Assembly: GCA_002240395.1 (NCBI GenBank) | Contig: CP016836.1 | Span: 496,001-560,000 of the forward strand | Reading direction: 5' to 3' | Length of the DNA stretch: 64,000 nt | From: Xanthomonas citri pv. mangiferaeindicae | GTDB lineage: Bacteria > Pseudomonadota > Gammaproteobacteria > Xanthomonadales > Xanthomonadaceae | Part shown: positions 1-9,892 of the stretch, in pieces | Layout of the letters: every line of letters starts with the position of its first letter | How positions within the stretch are numbered: position 1 is the first letter of the stretch | The notes under the pieces: model-generated | The model's input: the letters and a program-made list of their open reading frames with translations, nothing else | Database searches by the model: none | Told to the model about the DNA's origin: nothing | Program-made: the position numbers and the translations under genes

Positions 1-870
1 TTCGTGTTCATCCCCAAGGGCGTGCGCTGCCCGATGGAGCTGAGCACCTATTTCCGCATCAACGCCGGCCACACCGGCCAGTTCGAGCGCACGCTGATCG
101 TCTGCGAGGACAAGGCCTACGTTTCGTACCTGGAAGGCTGCACCGCGCCGATGCGCGACGAGAACCAGCTGCACGCCGCGGTGGTGGAGCTGGTCGCGCT
201 CGAGGATGCGGAGATCAAGTATTCGACGGTGCAGAACTGGTACCCCGGCGACGAGAACGGCGTGGGTGGCATCTACAACTTCGTGACCAAGCGCGCCGAG
301 TGCCGCGGCGCCCGCAGCAAGGTGACCTGGACCCAGGTCGAGACCGGTTCGGCGATCACCTGGAAGTACCCCTCCTGCGTGCTGCTGGGCGACGACTCCT
401 CGGGCGAGTTCCACTCCGTGGCGCTGACCCACCATCGTCAGCAGGCAGACACCGGCACCAAGATGATCCACGTCGGCAAGCGCACCAAGAGCAAGATCGT
501 CAGCAAGGGCATCAGCGCCGGCCGCGGCCAGAACACCTACCGCGGTCTGGTCAAGGTCGGCAGTGGCGCGGAAGGCGCGCGCAACTACACCCAGTGCGAC
601 TCGCTGCTGATCGGCAAGGACTGCGGCGCACACACCTTCCCGTACATCGAGGTCCGCCACCCCGGCGCGACCGTCGAGCACGAGGCGACGACCTCCAAGA
701 TCAGCGACGACCAGTTGTTCTACTGCCGCGCGCGCGGCATCTCCGAGGAAGACGCGGTCAGCCTGATCGTCGACGGCTTCTGCAAGCAGGTTTTCCGCGA
801 GCTGCCGATGGAGTTCGCGGTCGAGGCCAAGAAGCTGCTGGAAGTCTCGCTGGAAGGCTCGGTCGGCTGA
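1..870 (+). CDS. sufB: SufB, Fe-S cluster assembly scaffold (3' part)
   Basis: This is the C-terminal ~289 residues of SufB, a subunit of the cytoplasmic SufBCD complex that builds Fe-S clusters. The frame is open from base 1, so the start lies upstream of the window; full SufB is about 480 residues. Diagnostic stretches are CRGARSKVTWTQVETGSA, NYTQCDSLLIG (the Cys is probably the conserved cluster/persulfide residue) and HPGATVEHEATTSKI. It ends FAVEAKKLLEVSLEGSVG. It is followed after 94 bases by sufC, sufD and sufS on the same strand, the usual suf order. Identity is very secure; only the 5' end is missing. Confidence 0.97.
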   Translation, partial: FVFIPKGVRCPMELSTYFRINAGHTGQFERTLIVCEDKAYVSYLEGCTAPMRDENQLHAAVVELVALEDAEIKYSTVQNWYPGDENGVGGIYNFVTKRAECRGARSKVTWTQVETGSAITWKYPSCVLLGDDSSGEFHSVALTHHRQQADTGTKMIHVGKRTKSKIVSKGISAGRGQNTYRGLVKVGSGAEGARNYTQCDSLLIGKDCGAHTFPYIEVRHPGATVEHEATTSKISDDQLFYCRARGISEEDAVSLIVDGFCKQVFRELPMEFAVEAKKLLEVSLEGSVG

Positions 871-964
871 CACCAAGCGACCCTTCCCGGGCGACGGACC
901 GGGGGATTCGGGCCTCGAGCCCGCCCCAGCCTTTCGACCCGCTTTTTCCGTACCCCCATCCCCA

Positions 965-1740
<776 letters not shown>

Positions 1741-1741
<1 letters not shown>

Positions 1742-2969
1742 TGAGCGCCCTGCTCGACTCCCTCGCCGCGGGCTTCGACGGCGACGCCGCGCGCCGCCCT
1801 GCACTCGATGCCGCGCTGGCGGCCGGCCTGCCCGGTCCGCGCAGCGAATCCTGGAAGTACACCTCGCTGCGCGCGCTCGAGCGCCGCGTTTTCGCCGCGC
1901 CCGGCGATACCGCGATCGACCCGACGCTGCTCGCCGGCATCCCGGCGCCGCGCCTGGTGTTCGTCAACGGCCGCCCTGCCCCCGTGCTGTCGGATCCGGG
2001 CACCGGCATCGCCGGCTTGTCGATCGGCTTCACCGAGGCCGCTGCGCTGCCGACGATCGAGGACCGGCCCGATGCAGTGTTCGCCCGGCTCAACGCCGCC
2101 CTTGCCGTCGACGGCGTTGCGATCACCGTCGACGCCGCGACCGAGGTCACCGCCCCGTTGCACCTGGTGTTCATCGGGGCGCCGGCCGACACCGACCAGG
2201 CCTGGCACCTGCGCCACCACATCGCGCTCGGCGCCGGCGCGCGGCTGACCGTGGTCGAGCACCATCTCGATGCGGGCACCCATCGCCACCTCGACAACGG
2301 CGTGTGCTCGCTGCGCCTCGCCGATCGCGCACACCTGCGCCATCTGCGGCTGCAGCGCCGCGACGCCGGCGCGACTGCGTTCCTGCGCACCGACGCCGAG
2401 CTGCAGACCGGCGCGATCTACGACCGCGTCGACGTCGAGGCCGGCGCGGCGCTGTCGCGCCACGAGCTCGACGTGCGCCTGGTCGGTGCCGATGCGCGCC
2501 TGACGGCCAACGGCGTGCTGCTGGCCGGCGGCCGCGGCCACCTGGACACGCGCCTGGGCATCCGCCACATCGCCCGCGACACCGCCTGCCGGTTGTTGTG
2601 GCGCGGGATCGGCGATGGCCGCGGCCGGGTGGTCTTCCACGGCGGCATCACCATCGATGCCGGCGCCGACGGCACCGATGCGCGGCTGTCGAACAAGAAT
2701 CTGCTGCTGTCGGCGACCGCCGAGATCGATACCCAGCCGGTGCTGGTGATCCATGCCGACGAGGTCCAGGCCGCGCACGGCGCCACGGTCGGCCAGCTCG
2801 ATCCCGGCGCGCTGTTCTACCTGCGCTCGCGCGGCCTGCCCGCTGGCGATGCGCAGCGTCTGCTCACCGCCGCCTTCGTGCGCGAACCGCTGGCCGCGAT
2901 CGCCGACGAGACGCTGCGCACGCTGGCCGAAACCGCACTGGACGACGCGCTCGCCGCGCTCGTGCGCGC

Positions 2970-2973
<4 letters not shown>
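1741..2973 (+). CDS. sufD: SufD, Fe-S assembly scaffold subunit
   Basis: 410-residue paralogue of SufB that forms the SufBCD scaffold. The C-terminal core shows the family signatures LSNKNLLLSATAEIDTQPVL and ADEVQAAHGATVGQLDPGAL, whose His is the conserved SufD histidine at the SufB-SufD interface, followed by FYLRSRGLP. The N-terminal part contains SWKYTSLRALE. I chose the ATG at 1741 because it overlaps the sufC stop (ATGA); the frame stays open upstream only by chance. Its own stop overlaps the sufS start in the same way. Confidence 0.96.
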
Positions 2974-4250
<1,277 letters not shown>

Positions 4251-4297
4251 CGCGCCGCGTCGCGGCGCTTCTGGTCGGCGCCACGCGCGCCGACGGC

Positions 4298-4303
4298 CAT
4301 AAT
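4298..4303 (+). promoter_or_regulatory. -10 element (CATAAT) for the GNAT-Rieske pair
   Basis: CATAAT followed by GGCC, the same -10 pattern as before the M20 peptidase and ahcY genes. Its position predicts a start of transcription near 4310 and a leader of about 24 bases before the ATG at 4334. There is no good -35 match, as is common in GC-rich genomes. Confidence 0.4.
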
Positions 4304-4333
4304 GGCCGCTCTTCCCTCGCCAGCTTCGTCACG

Positions 4334-4876
4334 ATGCCCGCCTCTCCCGTGTTTCGCCTTGCCACTCTCGACGACGTGCCCGCGCTGGTCGCACTGGTGA
4401 CGTCCGCCTACCGCGGCGACACCAGCCGTGTGGGCTGGACCACCGAAGCCGATCTGCTGAACGGCGCCCGGATCGATCCGGACGTGCTGCGCGCCGACAT
4501 CGTGCGTCCCGACAGCCGCGTGGTCGTAGTCGACGGCATGGACGGCGCGCCGCAGGCCTGCGCGCATGTCGCGATCGAGGACGGCCACGGCTACTTCGGC
4601 ATGTTCGCCGTCGCCCCGCAGTTGCAGCGCCGGGGCACCGGGGACGCAGTGCTGGCCGAATGCGAGCGCATCGTCCGCGACGACTGGCGCCTGCCGGGCA
4701 TGCGCATGACTGTCATCGATGTGCGCGAGGCGCTGATCGCGTGGTACGAGCGCCGCGGCTATCGCCGCACGGGCCACCACAAGCCATTTCCCTATGGCGA
4801 CGTCCGTTTCGGCATCCCGTTGCGCGACGATCTGCGCTTCGAAGTGCTGGAAAAGATGTTCGGAGCCGCACGATGA
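4334..4876 (+). CDS. GNAT-family N-acetyltransferase
   Basis: 180-residue protein with the GNAT fold order. The N-terminal segment is FRLATLDDVPALVALVTSAY, and the acetyl-CoA loop is in FAVAPQLQRRGTGDAVLAE (R/Q-x-x-G-x-G/A type) at residues ~93-111. A C-terminal segment IAWYERRGYRRTGHHKPFPY is typical of GNAT strand 6-7. The substrate cannot be told from sequence. The start is the ATG at 4334, behind a -10 element. The stop overlaps the following Rieske gene as ATGA, so the two are co-translated. It sits directly after sufS and may be co-transcribed with suf. Confidence 0.88.
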   Translation: MPASPVFRLATLDDVPALVALVTSAYRGDTSRVGWTTEADLLNGARIDPDVLRADIVRPDSRVVVVDGMDGAPQACAHVAIEDGHGYFGMFAVAPQLQRRGTGDAVLAECERIVRDDWRLPGMRMTVIDVREALIAWYERRGYRRTGHHKPFPYGDVRFGIPLRDDLRFEVLEKMFGAAR

Positions 4877-5208
4877 GCGAGACCTGGACCTTCGTCTGCG
4901 CGACCGCCGAGCTGCTGCCGGGCGAGATGCGGACTACCTTCGATGAAGTCACCGGCGTGCCGATCGTGGTGTTCAACCTCGACGGCGATCTGTACGCGCT
5001 GGAGGACCAGTGCAGCCACGAGGACTTCGCGCTGTCGGGCGGCGGCGACTTCGATCCGGGCGAAGCGACGATCGAATGTGTGCTGCACGGCGCGAAGTTC
5101 GATGTGCGCGACGGCCGCGCCCTGTGCGCGCCGGCCTACGAACCGGTCGCGAAGTTCCCGACCAAGATCGAACACGGCGCGGTCTGGACCCGCGACGACC
5201 GGGATTGA
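4873..5208 (+). CDS. Rieske [2Fe-2S] ferredoxin-like protein
   Basis: 111-residue cytoplasmic protein consisting of one Rieske domain. The cluster ligands are C47-x-H49 in QCSHEDF and C69-x-x-H72 in CVLHGAKFD, the spacing seen in NirD-like and dioxygenase-ferredoxin Rieske proteins. There is no signal peptide or partner oxygenase gene. The position after suf and a GNAT gene suggests an electron carrier made together with the Fe-S machinery (inference). The start overlaps the GNAT stop (ATGA). Confidence 0.92.
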   Translation: MSETWTFVCATAELLPGEMRTTFDEVTGVPIVVFNLDGDLYALEDQCSHEDFALSGGGDFDPGEATIECVLHGAKFDVRDGRALCAPAYEPVAKFPTKIEHGAVWTRDDRD

Positions 5209-5279
5209 CGGTCCAGCGGTCGTTGCGCTGACGCGCTGCGATAGAAGCCTCCGGCTGGTTCGCGCTTGCTGCATGTCAC

Positions 5280-5329
5280 ATATGAGAATGAATTGCGTTA
5301 AGACTTGTTTATGAAAATCATTCTCATAT
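5280..5329. repeat. 12-bp perfect inverted repeat around a Fur promoter
   Basis: ATATGAGAATGA (5280-5291) and its exact reverse complement TCATTCTCATAT (5318-5329), separated by 26 bases. Each arm contains a Fur half-site word (GAGAATGA / TCATTCTC). The right arm is part of a good Fur box; the left arm could be a second Fur site facing the other way. Confidence 0.8.
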
Positions 5330-5332
5330 AAT
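5305..5332 (+). promoter_or_regulatory. Iron-regulated promoter: -35 TTGTTT, 16 bp, -10 TATAAT
   Basis: The -35 TTGTTT is at 5305-5310 and the consensus -10 TATAAT at 5327-5332. Transcription would start near 5339. A Fur-box-like 19-mer (5311-5329, ATGAAAATCATTCTCATAT) fills the spacer and touches the -10, the classic position for Fur repression. It should drive the small Pro-rich gene and the siderophore receptor downstream. Confidence 0.78.
5311..5329 (+). promoter_or_regulatory. Fur box
   Basis: ATGAAAATCATTCTCATAT matches the core AAATCATTCTC of the Fur consensus (GATAATGATAATCATTATC). It lies in the spacer of the promoter and upstream of a TonB receptor of siderophore type, which fits the expected regulon. 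Confidence 0.75.
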
Positions 5333-5347
5333 CGCTCGTCAGCTTTC

Positions 5348-5779
5348 TTGCTCGAGCATGCCCGGTTCGTGACGACGCGGCCTACATCGCAGTGGACGGC
5401 ATCGGGCCGCATCCGGCTGGCCCTGGCGGCGTTGCTGTCGCTGGCCCTCGTCCTCGTGATCACGCCCGGCGACCTGCCGCTCGGCTCGGCCGGCCTTGGC
5501 GATACGTCCGCGCTGCCCGACCTCCCGACCACGCAGGACCCGCCACCGGAGGCGAAGTTCCGCCGTCCGCTGCCGCTGTCGGCCCGCATCGCTACGCGTG
5601 ATACCGCGCCCGGCGCCGGCCTGCCGCAGCATCCTGCGATGGCGTCGACGCCGCAGGTGGCGCTGATCGACGCCATGCCGGCGTCGGCGAATCGACCGCC
5701 CCCCGACGCAGCCGACGCGCCACACGCGCTGCGTCCGGATCTGACATTGCCACCAGGTCACGCGCCTCCGCGCGCCTGA
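5348..5779 (+). CDS. Small Pro-rich single-pass membrane protein, unknown
   Basis: Up to 143 residues. I do not recognise a family. One hydrophobic segment LALAALLSLALVLVITPG (residues ~25-42) follows a basic N terminus, so an N-in anchor is likely. The rest is a Pro/Ala-rich, low-complexity periplasmic tail. It lies between a Fur-controlled promoter and a TonB receptor, so it is probably iron-regulated. The start is uncertain: TTG at 5348 would give a ~9-base leader, GTG at 5369 is the alternative. The topology (short N-in helix plus Pro-rich stretch) recalls the first half of TonB, but no TonB C-terminal domain is present. It could be non-coding. Confidence 0.4.
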   Translation: MLEHARFVTTRPTSQWTASGRIRLALAALLSLALVLVITPGDLPLGSAGLGDTSALPDLPTTQDPPPEAKFRRPLPLSARIATRDTAPGAGLPQHPAMASTPQVALIDAMPASANRPPPDAADAPHALRPDLTLPPGHAPPRA

Positions 5780-5923
5780 CGTCCCCGCGTGGGACCGCGC
5801 ACCGGCGAAGCCGGCTCACGCGCACGTCCTACCGCCTGATTCTTCCGTCTTGCGACGCCGCCGCCCGGTGGCACGCCACGCCGCACGCGCGGCCGTTTTC
5901 CGATTTCCCGACAAGGACCTCCC

Positions 5924-8368
5924 ATGATCCCTTCGACCGCCCCGCGCCGCCGTGCGCTGGCCGCGAGCCTGCTCGCCCTGCTGTCCGCACCCGCGCTGGC
6001 CGACACCGTCCTGCCCCAGGACGACGCCCGCAACTTCGACACCATCGTCGTCACCGCCGCCGGCTTCGAGCAGAAGATCACCGACGCCCCGGCGAGCATC
6101 AGCGTGATCACCCAGGAAGACCTGACCCATCGCCCCTACATGACCCTGCTCGATGCAGTGCGCGATATCGAAGGCATCGACATCGGCGAAACGCGCGACA
6201 AGACCGGCCAGGGCACGATCTCGATGCGCGGCATGGGCGCGGACTACACGCTGATCCTGATCAACGGTCGGCGCCAGAACAACCACGGCGACATCTATCC
6301 CAACAACTTCGTCGGCAACCAGTTCAACCATATTCCGCCGCTGGATGCGATCGAGCGCATCGAAGTGATCCGCGGCCCGATGTCCACGCTCTACGGCGCC
6401 GACGCGATGGGCGGGGTGATCAACATCATCACCAAGCGCGAGCTCGACACCTGGGTCGGCTCGGTCACGCTGGGCCGCACGTTCGAGACCGACGACCAGT
6501 TCGGCGACGACACCACCGCCGACCTCTTCGTCACCGGGCCGCTGGTGCCGGGCAAGCTCAACCTGAGCGCGCGCGCCAGCTGGTACGACCGCGAGGCCTC
6601 CAATCCCGTGTACGCGCCGGTCACCGACCCCAATGGCGAGGTCCACACCCGCGCACTGGGCTTCGGCGGCGGCGGCAAGACCGTGGACAACACCAACAAG
6701 GCGGCCGGCATCACCTTGAGCTGGACACCGACCGACGCGCAGACCGTGACCCTCGACATCGATGCCTCGCGCCAGGAGTACGACAACAGCACCCGGCTCA
6801 ACGACAACGGCGTCGAGGAGTATCCGGTCGGCACCGTCGACGACTACGGCGCGATGCTGCGCATCGGCAACAACGGCCGCATCGAACCGCGCGCCGGCTA
6901 TCGGCCCAGCCAGGAATTCACCCGCGACACCTGGTCGATCGCGCACGAAGGACGCTGGTCGTTCGGCAACAGCCTGGTATCGCTGGGCTATGTCGAGACC
7001 CGCAACGAAGGCCGCACCCTGCCCTACACCGTGGCCGAGCGCCAAAGCCTGCAGTCGCTGTGGAACGCGGCCTGCGGCAGCCTGGGCGGCACGGTCAATG
7101 CCGCCGGCTATTGTCCGAATTCGGCTGGGGGCACCGGCTACAGCGCGACCGCCTGGAACAACCTGTCGGAGGCGCAGAAGCTCGCGGTCATGGAAGCCAA
7201 TCTCGCCCCGGACCAATACGCGCAGTTGCTGGCCTACCTACCGCGCCCCGACCGCACGCTCGAGAGCAACCAGTACACGCTCGACGCCAAGCTGGACCTG
7301 CCCTTCGACTGGCATGGCGCGCACGTCGCCGTGGTCGGCGCCCAGGTCATCCGCGGCGAGCTGATCGATGGCGTGTTCGGCATGGAGCGCGGCGTTGCCG
7401 GCGCCAAGCAGAAGCACGACATGTACTCGTTGTTCGCCGAGGACACCTGGACCATCGCCGAGCCGGTGTCGATCACCGCCGGCCTGCGCTACGACGATCA
7501 CAAGGTCTTCGGCAGCCACGTCAGCCCGCGTCTGTACGGCGTGTGGACGCTGAGCGAGCAGTGGACGGTCAAAGGCGGCGTGAGCACCGGCTTCAAGACG
7601 CCCAAGACCACCCAGCTCTATGACGGCATCACCGGTTTCGGCGCCCAGGGCGTCTCGCCGATGTTCGGCAATCCCGACCTGCAGCCCGAGACCAGCACCA
7701 GCACCGAACTGGCGGCCTACTGGCAGCACCCAGACGGCCACGGCTTCAACGCGACGATCTTCCACAACAAGTTCGACGACAAGATCGGGTCGGAGAACTG
7801 CGGCCCAACGCTGACGATCGCCTGCAGCGGCACCGGCGACTATGCCGATCTGGGCTATTCGAACTCGACCAAGACGGTCAACATCGACGAGGTCGTGGTC
7901 CAGGGCGCCGAACTCGCCGGCCGCTGGCGGATCAGCGATGCCTTCGGCTTCCGCGCCAACTACACCTTCACCGACAGCGAGCAGAAGAGCGGCAGCAACG
8001 CCGGCCGGCCCCTGGGCAACAGCGCCCGGCATATGGCCAACGCCACGCTCGATTGGCGCGCGACCGAGGCCTTCACGTTGTTCCTGACCGCAGAGGCCCG
8101 CTCCAAGCGCTACCGCGGCTTCGACACGGTGCTCGAGCAGGAGCTGTACTGGAAGGACTACGAGGTGCTCCACCTCGGCGCCTCGTACCGCGTCAACGAG
8201 ACGGTCACCATCAACGGCCGAATCAACAACCTGCTCGATCGCGACTTCACGTCCTACCAGTACAGCTTCATCGAGGACACCGGCAGCTACACGCTGTCGG
8301 CCCAGGACGACTACAACAACAAGGACAAGGCGCGCAGCATCTGGCTGAGCGTGAACGTCAGCTTCTGA
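5924..8368 (+). CDS. TonB-dependent siderophore-type outer-membrane receptor
   Basis: 814-residue receptor. A signal peptide (RRRALAASLLALLSAPALA) is followed by a TonB-box-like segment DTIVVTAAGF near residue 40. A plug domain follows, with ISVITQEDL, GTISMRGMGADYTLILINGR and RIEVIRGPMSTLYGADAMGG. The beta-barrel ends LSVNVSF with C-terminal Phe. It resembles the FepA/CirA group of catecholate-siderophore receptors. The barrel contains a loop with two Cys pairs (AACGSLGG...GYCPNS; ENCGPTLTIACSG). An AGGA ribosome site precedes the ATG. The upstream Fur promoter supports a role in iron uptake. The exact ligand is unknown. Confidence 0.93.
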   Translation: MIPSTAPRRRALAASLLALLSAPALADTVLPQDDARNFDTIVVTAAGFEQKITDAPASISVITQEDLTHRPYMTLLDAVRDIEGIDIGETRDKTGQGTISMRGMGADYTLILINGRRQNNHGDIYPNNFVGNQFNHIPPLDAIERIEVIRGPMSTLYGADAMGGVINIITKRELDTWVGSVTLGRTFETDDQFGDDTTADLFVTGPLVPGKLNLSARASWYDREASNPVYAPVTDPNGEVHTRALGFGGGGKTVDNTNKAAGITLSWTPTDAQTVTLDIDASRQEYDNSTRLNDNGVEEYPVGTVDDYGAMLRIGNNGRIEPRAGYRPSQEFTRDTWSIAHEGRWSFGNSLVSLGYVETRNEGRTLPYTVAERQSLQSLWNAACGSLGGTVNAAGYCPNSAGGTGYSATAWNNLSEAQKLAVMEANLAPDQYAQLLAYLPRPDRTLESNQYTLDAKLDLPFDWHGAHVAVVGAQVIRGELIDGVFGMERGVAGAKQKHDMYSLFAEDTWTIAEPVSITAGLRYDDHKVFGSHVSPRLYGVWTLSEQWTVKGGVSTGFKTPKTTQLYDGITGFGAQGVSPMFGNPDLQPETSTSTELAAYWQHPDGHGFNATIFHNKFDDKIGSENCGPTLTIACSGTGDYADLGYSNSTKTVNIDEVVVQGAELAGRWRISDAFGFRANYTFTDSEQKSGSNAGRPLGNSARHMANATLDWRATEAFTLFLTAEARSKRYRGFDTVLEQELYWKDYEVLHLGASYRVNETVTINGRINNLLDRDFTSYQYSFIEDTGSYTLSAQDDYNNKDKARSIWLSVNVSF

Positions 8369-9041
8369 TCCCTGGCGTCGGGTCCGGCCCGGCAGGCGCG
8401 CACGCGTCGTCCGGGCCTGTGTCCAGCCGGTCGCGCAGGCAGACCGCGAGCAAGGCGCCCTCGCCCTCGATCGACACCCGGCCTGAGGCTGACGCATCGC
8501 TCAGCACGGCCGTATCGCCCGCCGCCAGCGCCGCCCGCGCCGCGCCGCTGCCGCATCGCGCATGCCCGGCCAGCAGATGGACGATCCAGGTCGTCGCCGG
8601 GTCGGCGCGCCATGCCAAGGCGCCGGCCAGCGGCAGGTGCCAAAGCCGGGCCCGGTGCAGGTCGCGCCGCCACATCAGGTTGAACACCTCGACGCCGCCT
8701 GCCGGCACGCAGGCAGCCACGTCGCGTTCGCCGGCAAAGCGATGCCGGGCATACCGCGACGCCAGCGCGATGCGGCGGTCTGCGACCTGCAGGTCCAGCC
8801 GGCCGCCGCGCAGCAGCATCAGTTCGCGGTCGACACCGGGGAACGCCGAGAACGGCGCATCGCGGTCGATCCGCGCGATCGAGATCCGCCAGGGCCAGGG
8901 CGCCGCGGCGGCGTCGACCGAAGGCGCGGCCGCGGGGGCAGGCGCGCAGAACAATTCGCGCGTCCAGCCCTGGCCATTGCGCCAGCGCACCGAACGCGCG
9001 GTGGCGGCGGGAATGATCCGGACGGTTGCAGGGTCGGGCAT
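8358..9041 (-). CDS. HutD/Ves family protein
   Basis: 227-residue protein of the HutD/Ves bicupin family, whose biochemical role is not established. Family features are VRWRNGQGWTRELFCAP at the N terminus, WRISIARIDRDAPFSAFPGVDRELMLL, and GVEVFNLMWRRD in the second half. It is convergent with the siderophore receptor and overlaps its 3' end by 11 bases. No hut (histidine utilisation) genes are nearby. A -10 element TAGACT ends six bases before the ATG, so the mRNA is probably leaderless. Confidence 0.85.
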   Translation of the reverse strand: MPDPATVRIIPAATARSVRWRNGQGWTRELFCAPAPAAAPSVDAAAAPWPWRISIARIDRDAPFSAFPGVDRELMLLRGGRLDLQVADRRIALASRYARHRFAGERDVAACVPAGGVEVFNLMWRRDLHRARLWHLPLAGALAWRADPATTWIVHLLAGHARCGSGAARAALAAGDTAVLSDASASGRVSIEGEGALLAVCLRDRLDTGPDDACAPAGPDPTPGIRS

Positions 9042-9047
9042 CGCCAG

Positions 9048-9053
9048 AGTCTA
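9048..9053 (-). promoter_or_regulatory. -10 element TAGACT for a leaderless HutD-family mRNA
   Basis: On the minus strand TAGACT is followed by six bases and the ATG at 9041. With a normal -10 to +1 distance the transcript would begin at or next to the start codon. The same geometry occurs before dusB, the 28.9-kb hydrolase, the 51.5-kb secreted protein, thiS and thiG. Confidence 0.5.
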
Positions 9054-9187
9054 AAGCCTGATCGAGAACACGCCCCGATCAACAAGACCCCGGCTCGAGC
9101 ACACCCCCGGCCGATAAGCGGGGCCATGGCGCGCCGGCTGACGGATGGTGGCTCCGAGATGGCGCGCCGTGCAATCGGCGCGGGCCC

Positions 9188-9230
9188 CAAAAGAGGTCGC
9201 CCGCCACGCATCCAATGCGGGGCGGGCGAC
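9188..9230 (-). terminator. Rho-independent terminator after the ComEA-like gene
   Basis: A 16-bp stem with one mismatch (9196-9211 with 9215-9230, loop CCA) is followed on the minus strand by CTCTTTTGG. It lies 100 bases past the ComEA-like stop. The rest of the 288-base gap 9042-9329 shows nothing else recognisable. Confidence 0.5.
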
Positions 9231-9329
9231 GGCTACATCCATGTAACGGCGTCCTTGCCAGATCCTGTGGAGCATCCCGCTCCTCGACCTGCACCGACGC
9301 TCCTTGCCCCGGTGCGGGCGATGGGTGGC

Positions 9330-9683
9330 TCAGCGCTGCTGCGCCGCGCCCTTGGCCGACGTCCCCGACGCGCGCTGGGCGGTCTGCTGCTGGCGCGCCA
9401 TCGGCGACCCCAGCTCGATCCGGTCCCGGTTGTTCTCGACCGTGCGCAGACCGATGCCCTTGACCATGGCCAGTTGCTCGGCGCTGCGGAACGGCCCGTT
9501 CTCGTCCCGGTAAGCCACGATCGCCTCGGCCTTGGACGGCCCGATGTTGTGCAGCACCCGGGCGAGGGTCGTGGCATCGGCGGTGTTGACGTTGACCTTC
9601 TCGACCCCGTCTGCGCCGAAGGCCGAACCGGCCATCAACAGCGAGAGGACGAGAGCGGCGATGAGGGCTTTGAACGGCTTCAT
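9330..9683 (-). CDS. ComEA-like helix-hairpin-helix protein
   Basis: 117-residue exported protein. The signal peptide is MKPFKALIAALVLSLLMAGSAFG. It is followed by one ComEA-type double helix-hairpin-helix: VNVNTADATTLARVLHNIGPSKAEAIVAYR and FRSAEQLAMVKGIGLRTVENNRDRI. Such proteins bind DNA non-specifically in the periplasm during competence, or are uncharacterised relatives. A short Gln/Ala/Arg-rich tail ends the protein. I chose the ATG at 9683 because AAGGAGT lies just upstream and the signal peptide begins there. No other com gene is adjacent. Confidence 0.9.
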   Translation of the reverse strand: MKPFKALIAALVLSLLMAGSAFGADGVEKVNVNTADATTLARVLHNIGPSKAEAIVAYRDENGPFRSAEQLAMVKGIGLRTVENNRDRIELGSPMARQQQTAQRASGTSAKGAAQQR

Positions 9684-9825
9684 GGCGAACTCCTTGGCGA
9701 TTGGGTGGATTCCTTTCCCGACTGGCAATCTGTCATCCCTGTCGGTGTTGCCAGTCTCCCCAACGCCATGGACACAGCCTATCCGCCTGTCCGCCGTCGC
9801 GAAGCAGGCCGACTCCCCAATTTCG

Positions 9826-9843
9826 TGTAGGAAAAGTCCTACA
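9826..9843. promoter_or_regulatory. Perfect dyad TGTAGGA-AAAG-TCCTACA, possible operator
   Basis: Seven-base arms with a 4-base centre, in the gap between the ComEA-like gene and the M20 peptidase. The dyad overlaps the place where the -35 of the M20 promoter should be (-10 at 9856-9861). No regulator is identified. Confidence 0.45.
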
Positions 9844-9855
9844 ACGCCCGCGCGG

Positions 9856-9861
9856 TAGAAT
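9856..9861 (+). promoter_or_regulatory. -10 element TAGAAT for the M20 peptidase
   Basis: TAGAATGGCC, the same -10 pattern as before ahcY (TAGAATGGCG). It predicts a leader of about 25 bases before the ATG at 9893 and argues against the in-frame ATG at 9860, which lies inside this element. Confidence 0.45.
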
Positions 9862-9892
9862 GGCCGCTTACGCCGCAAGTGGAGCTCGCGCC

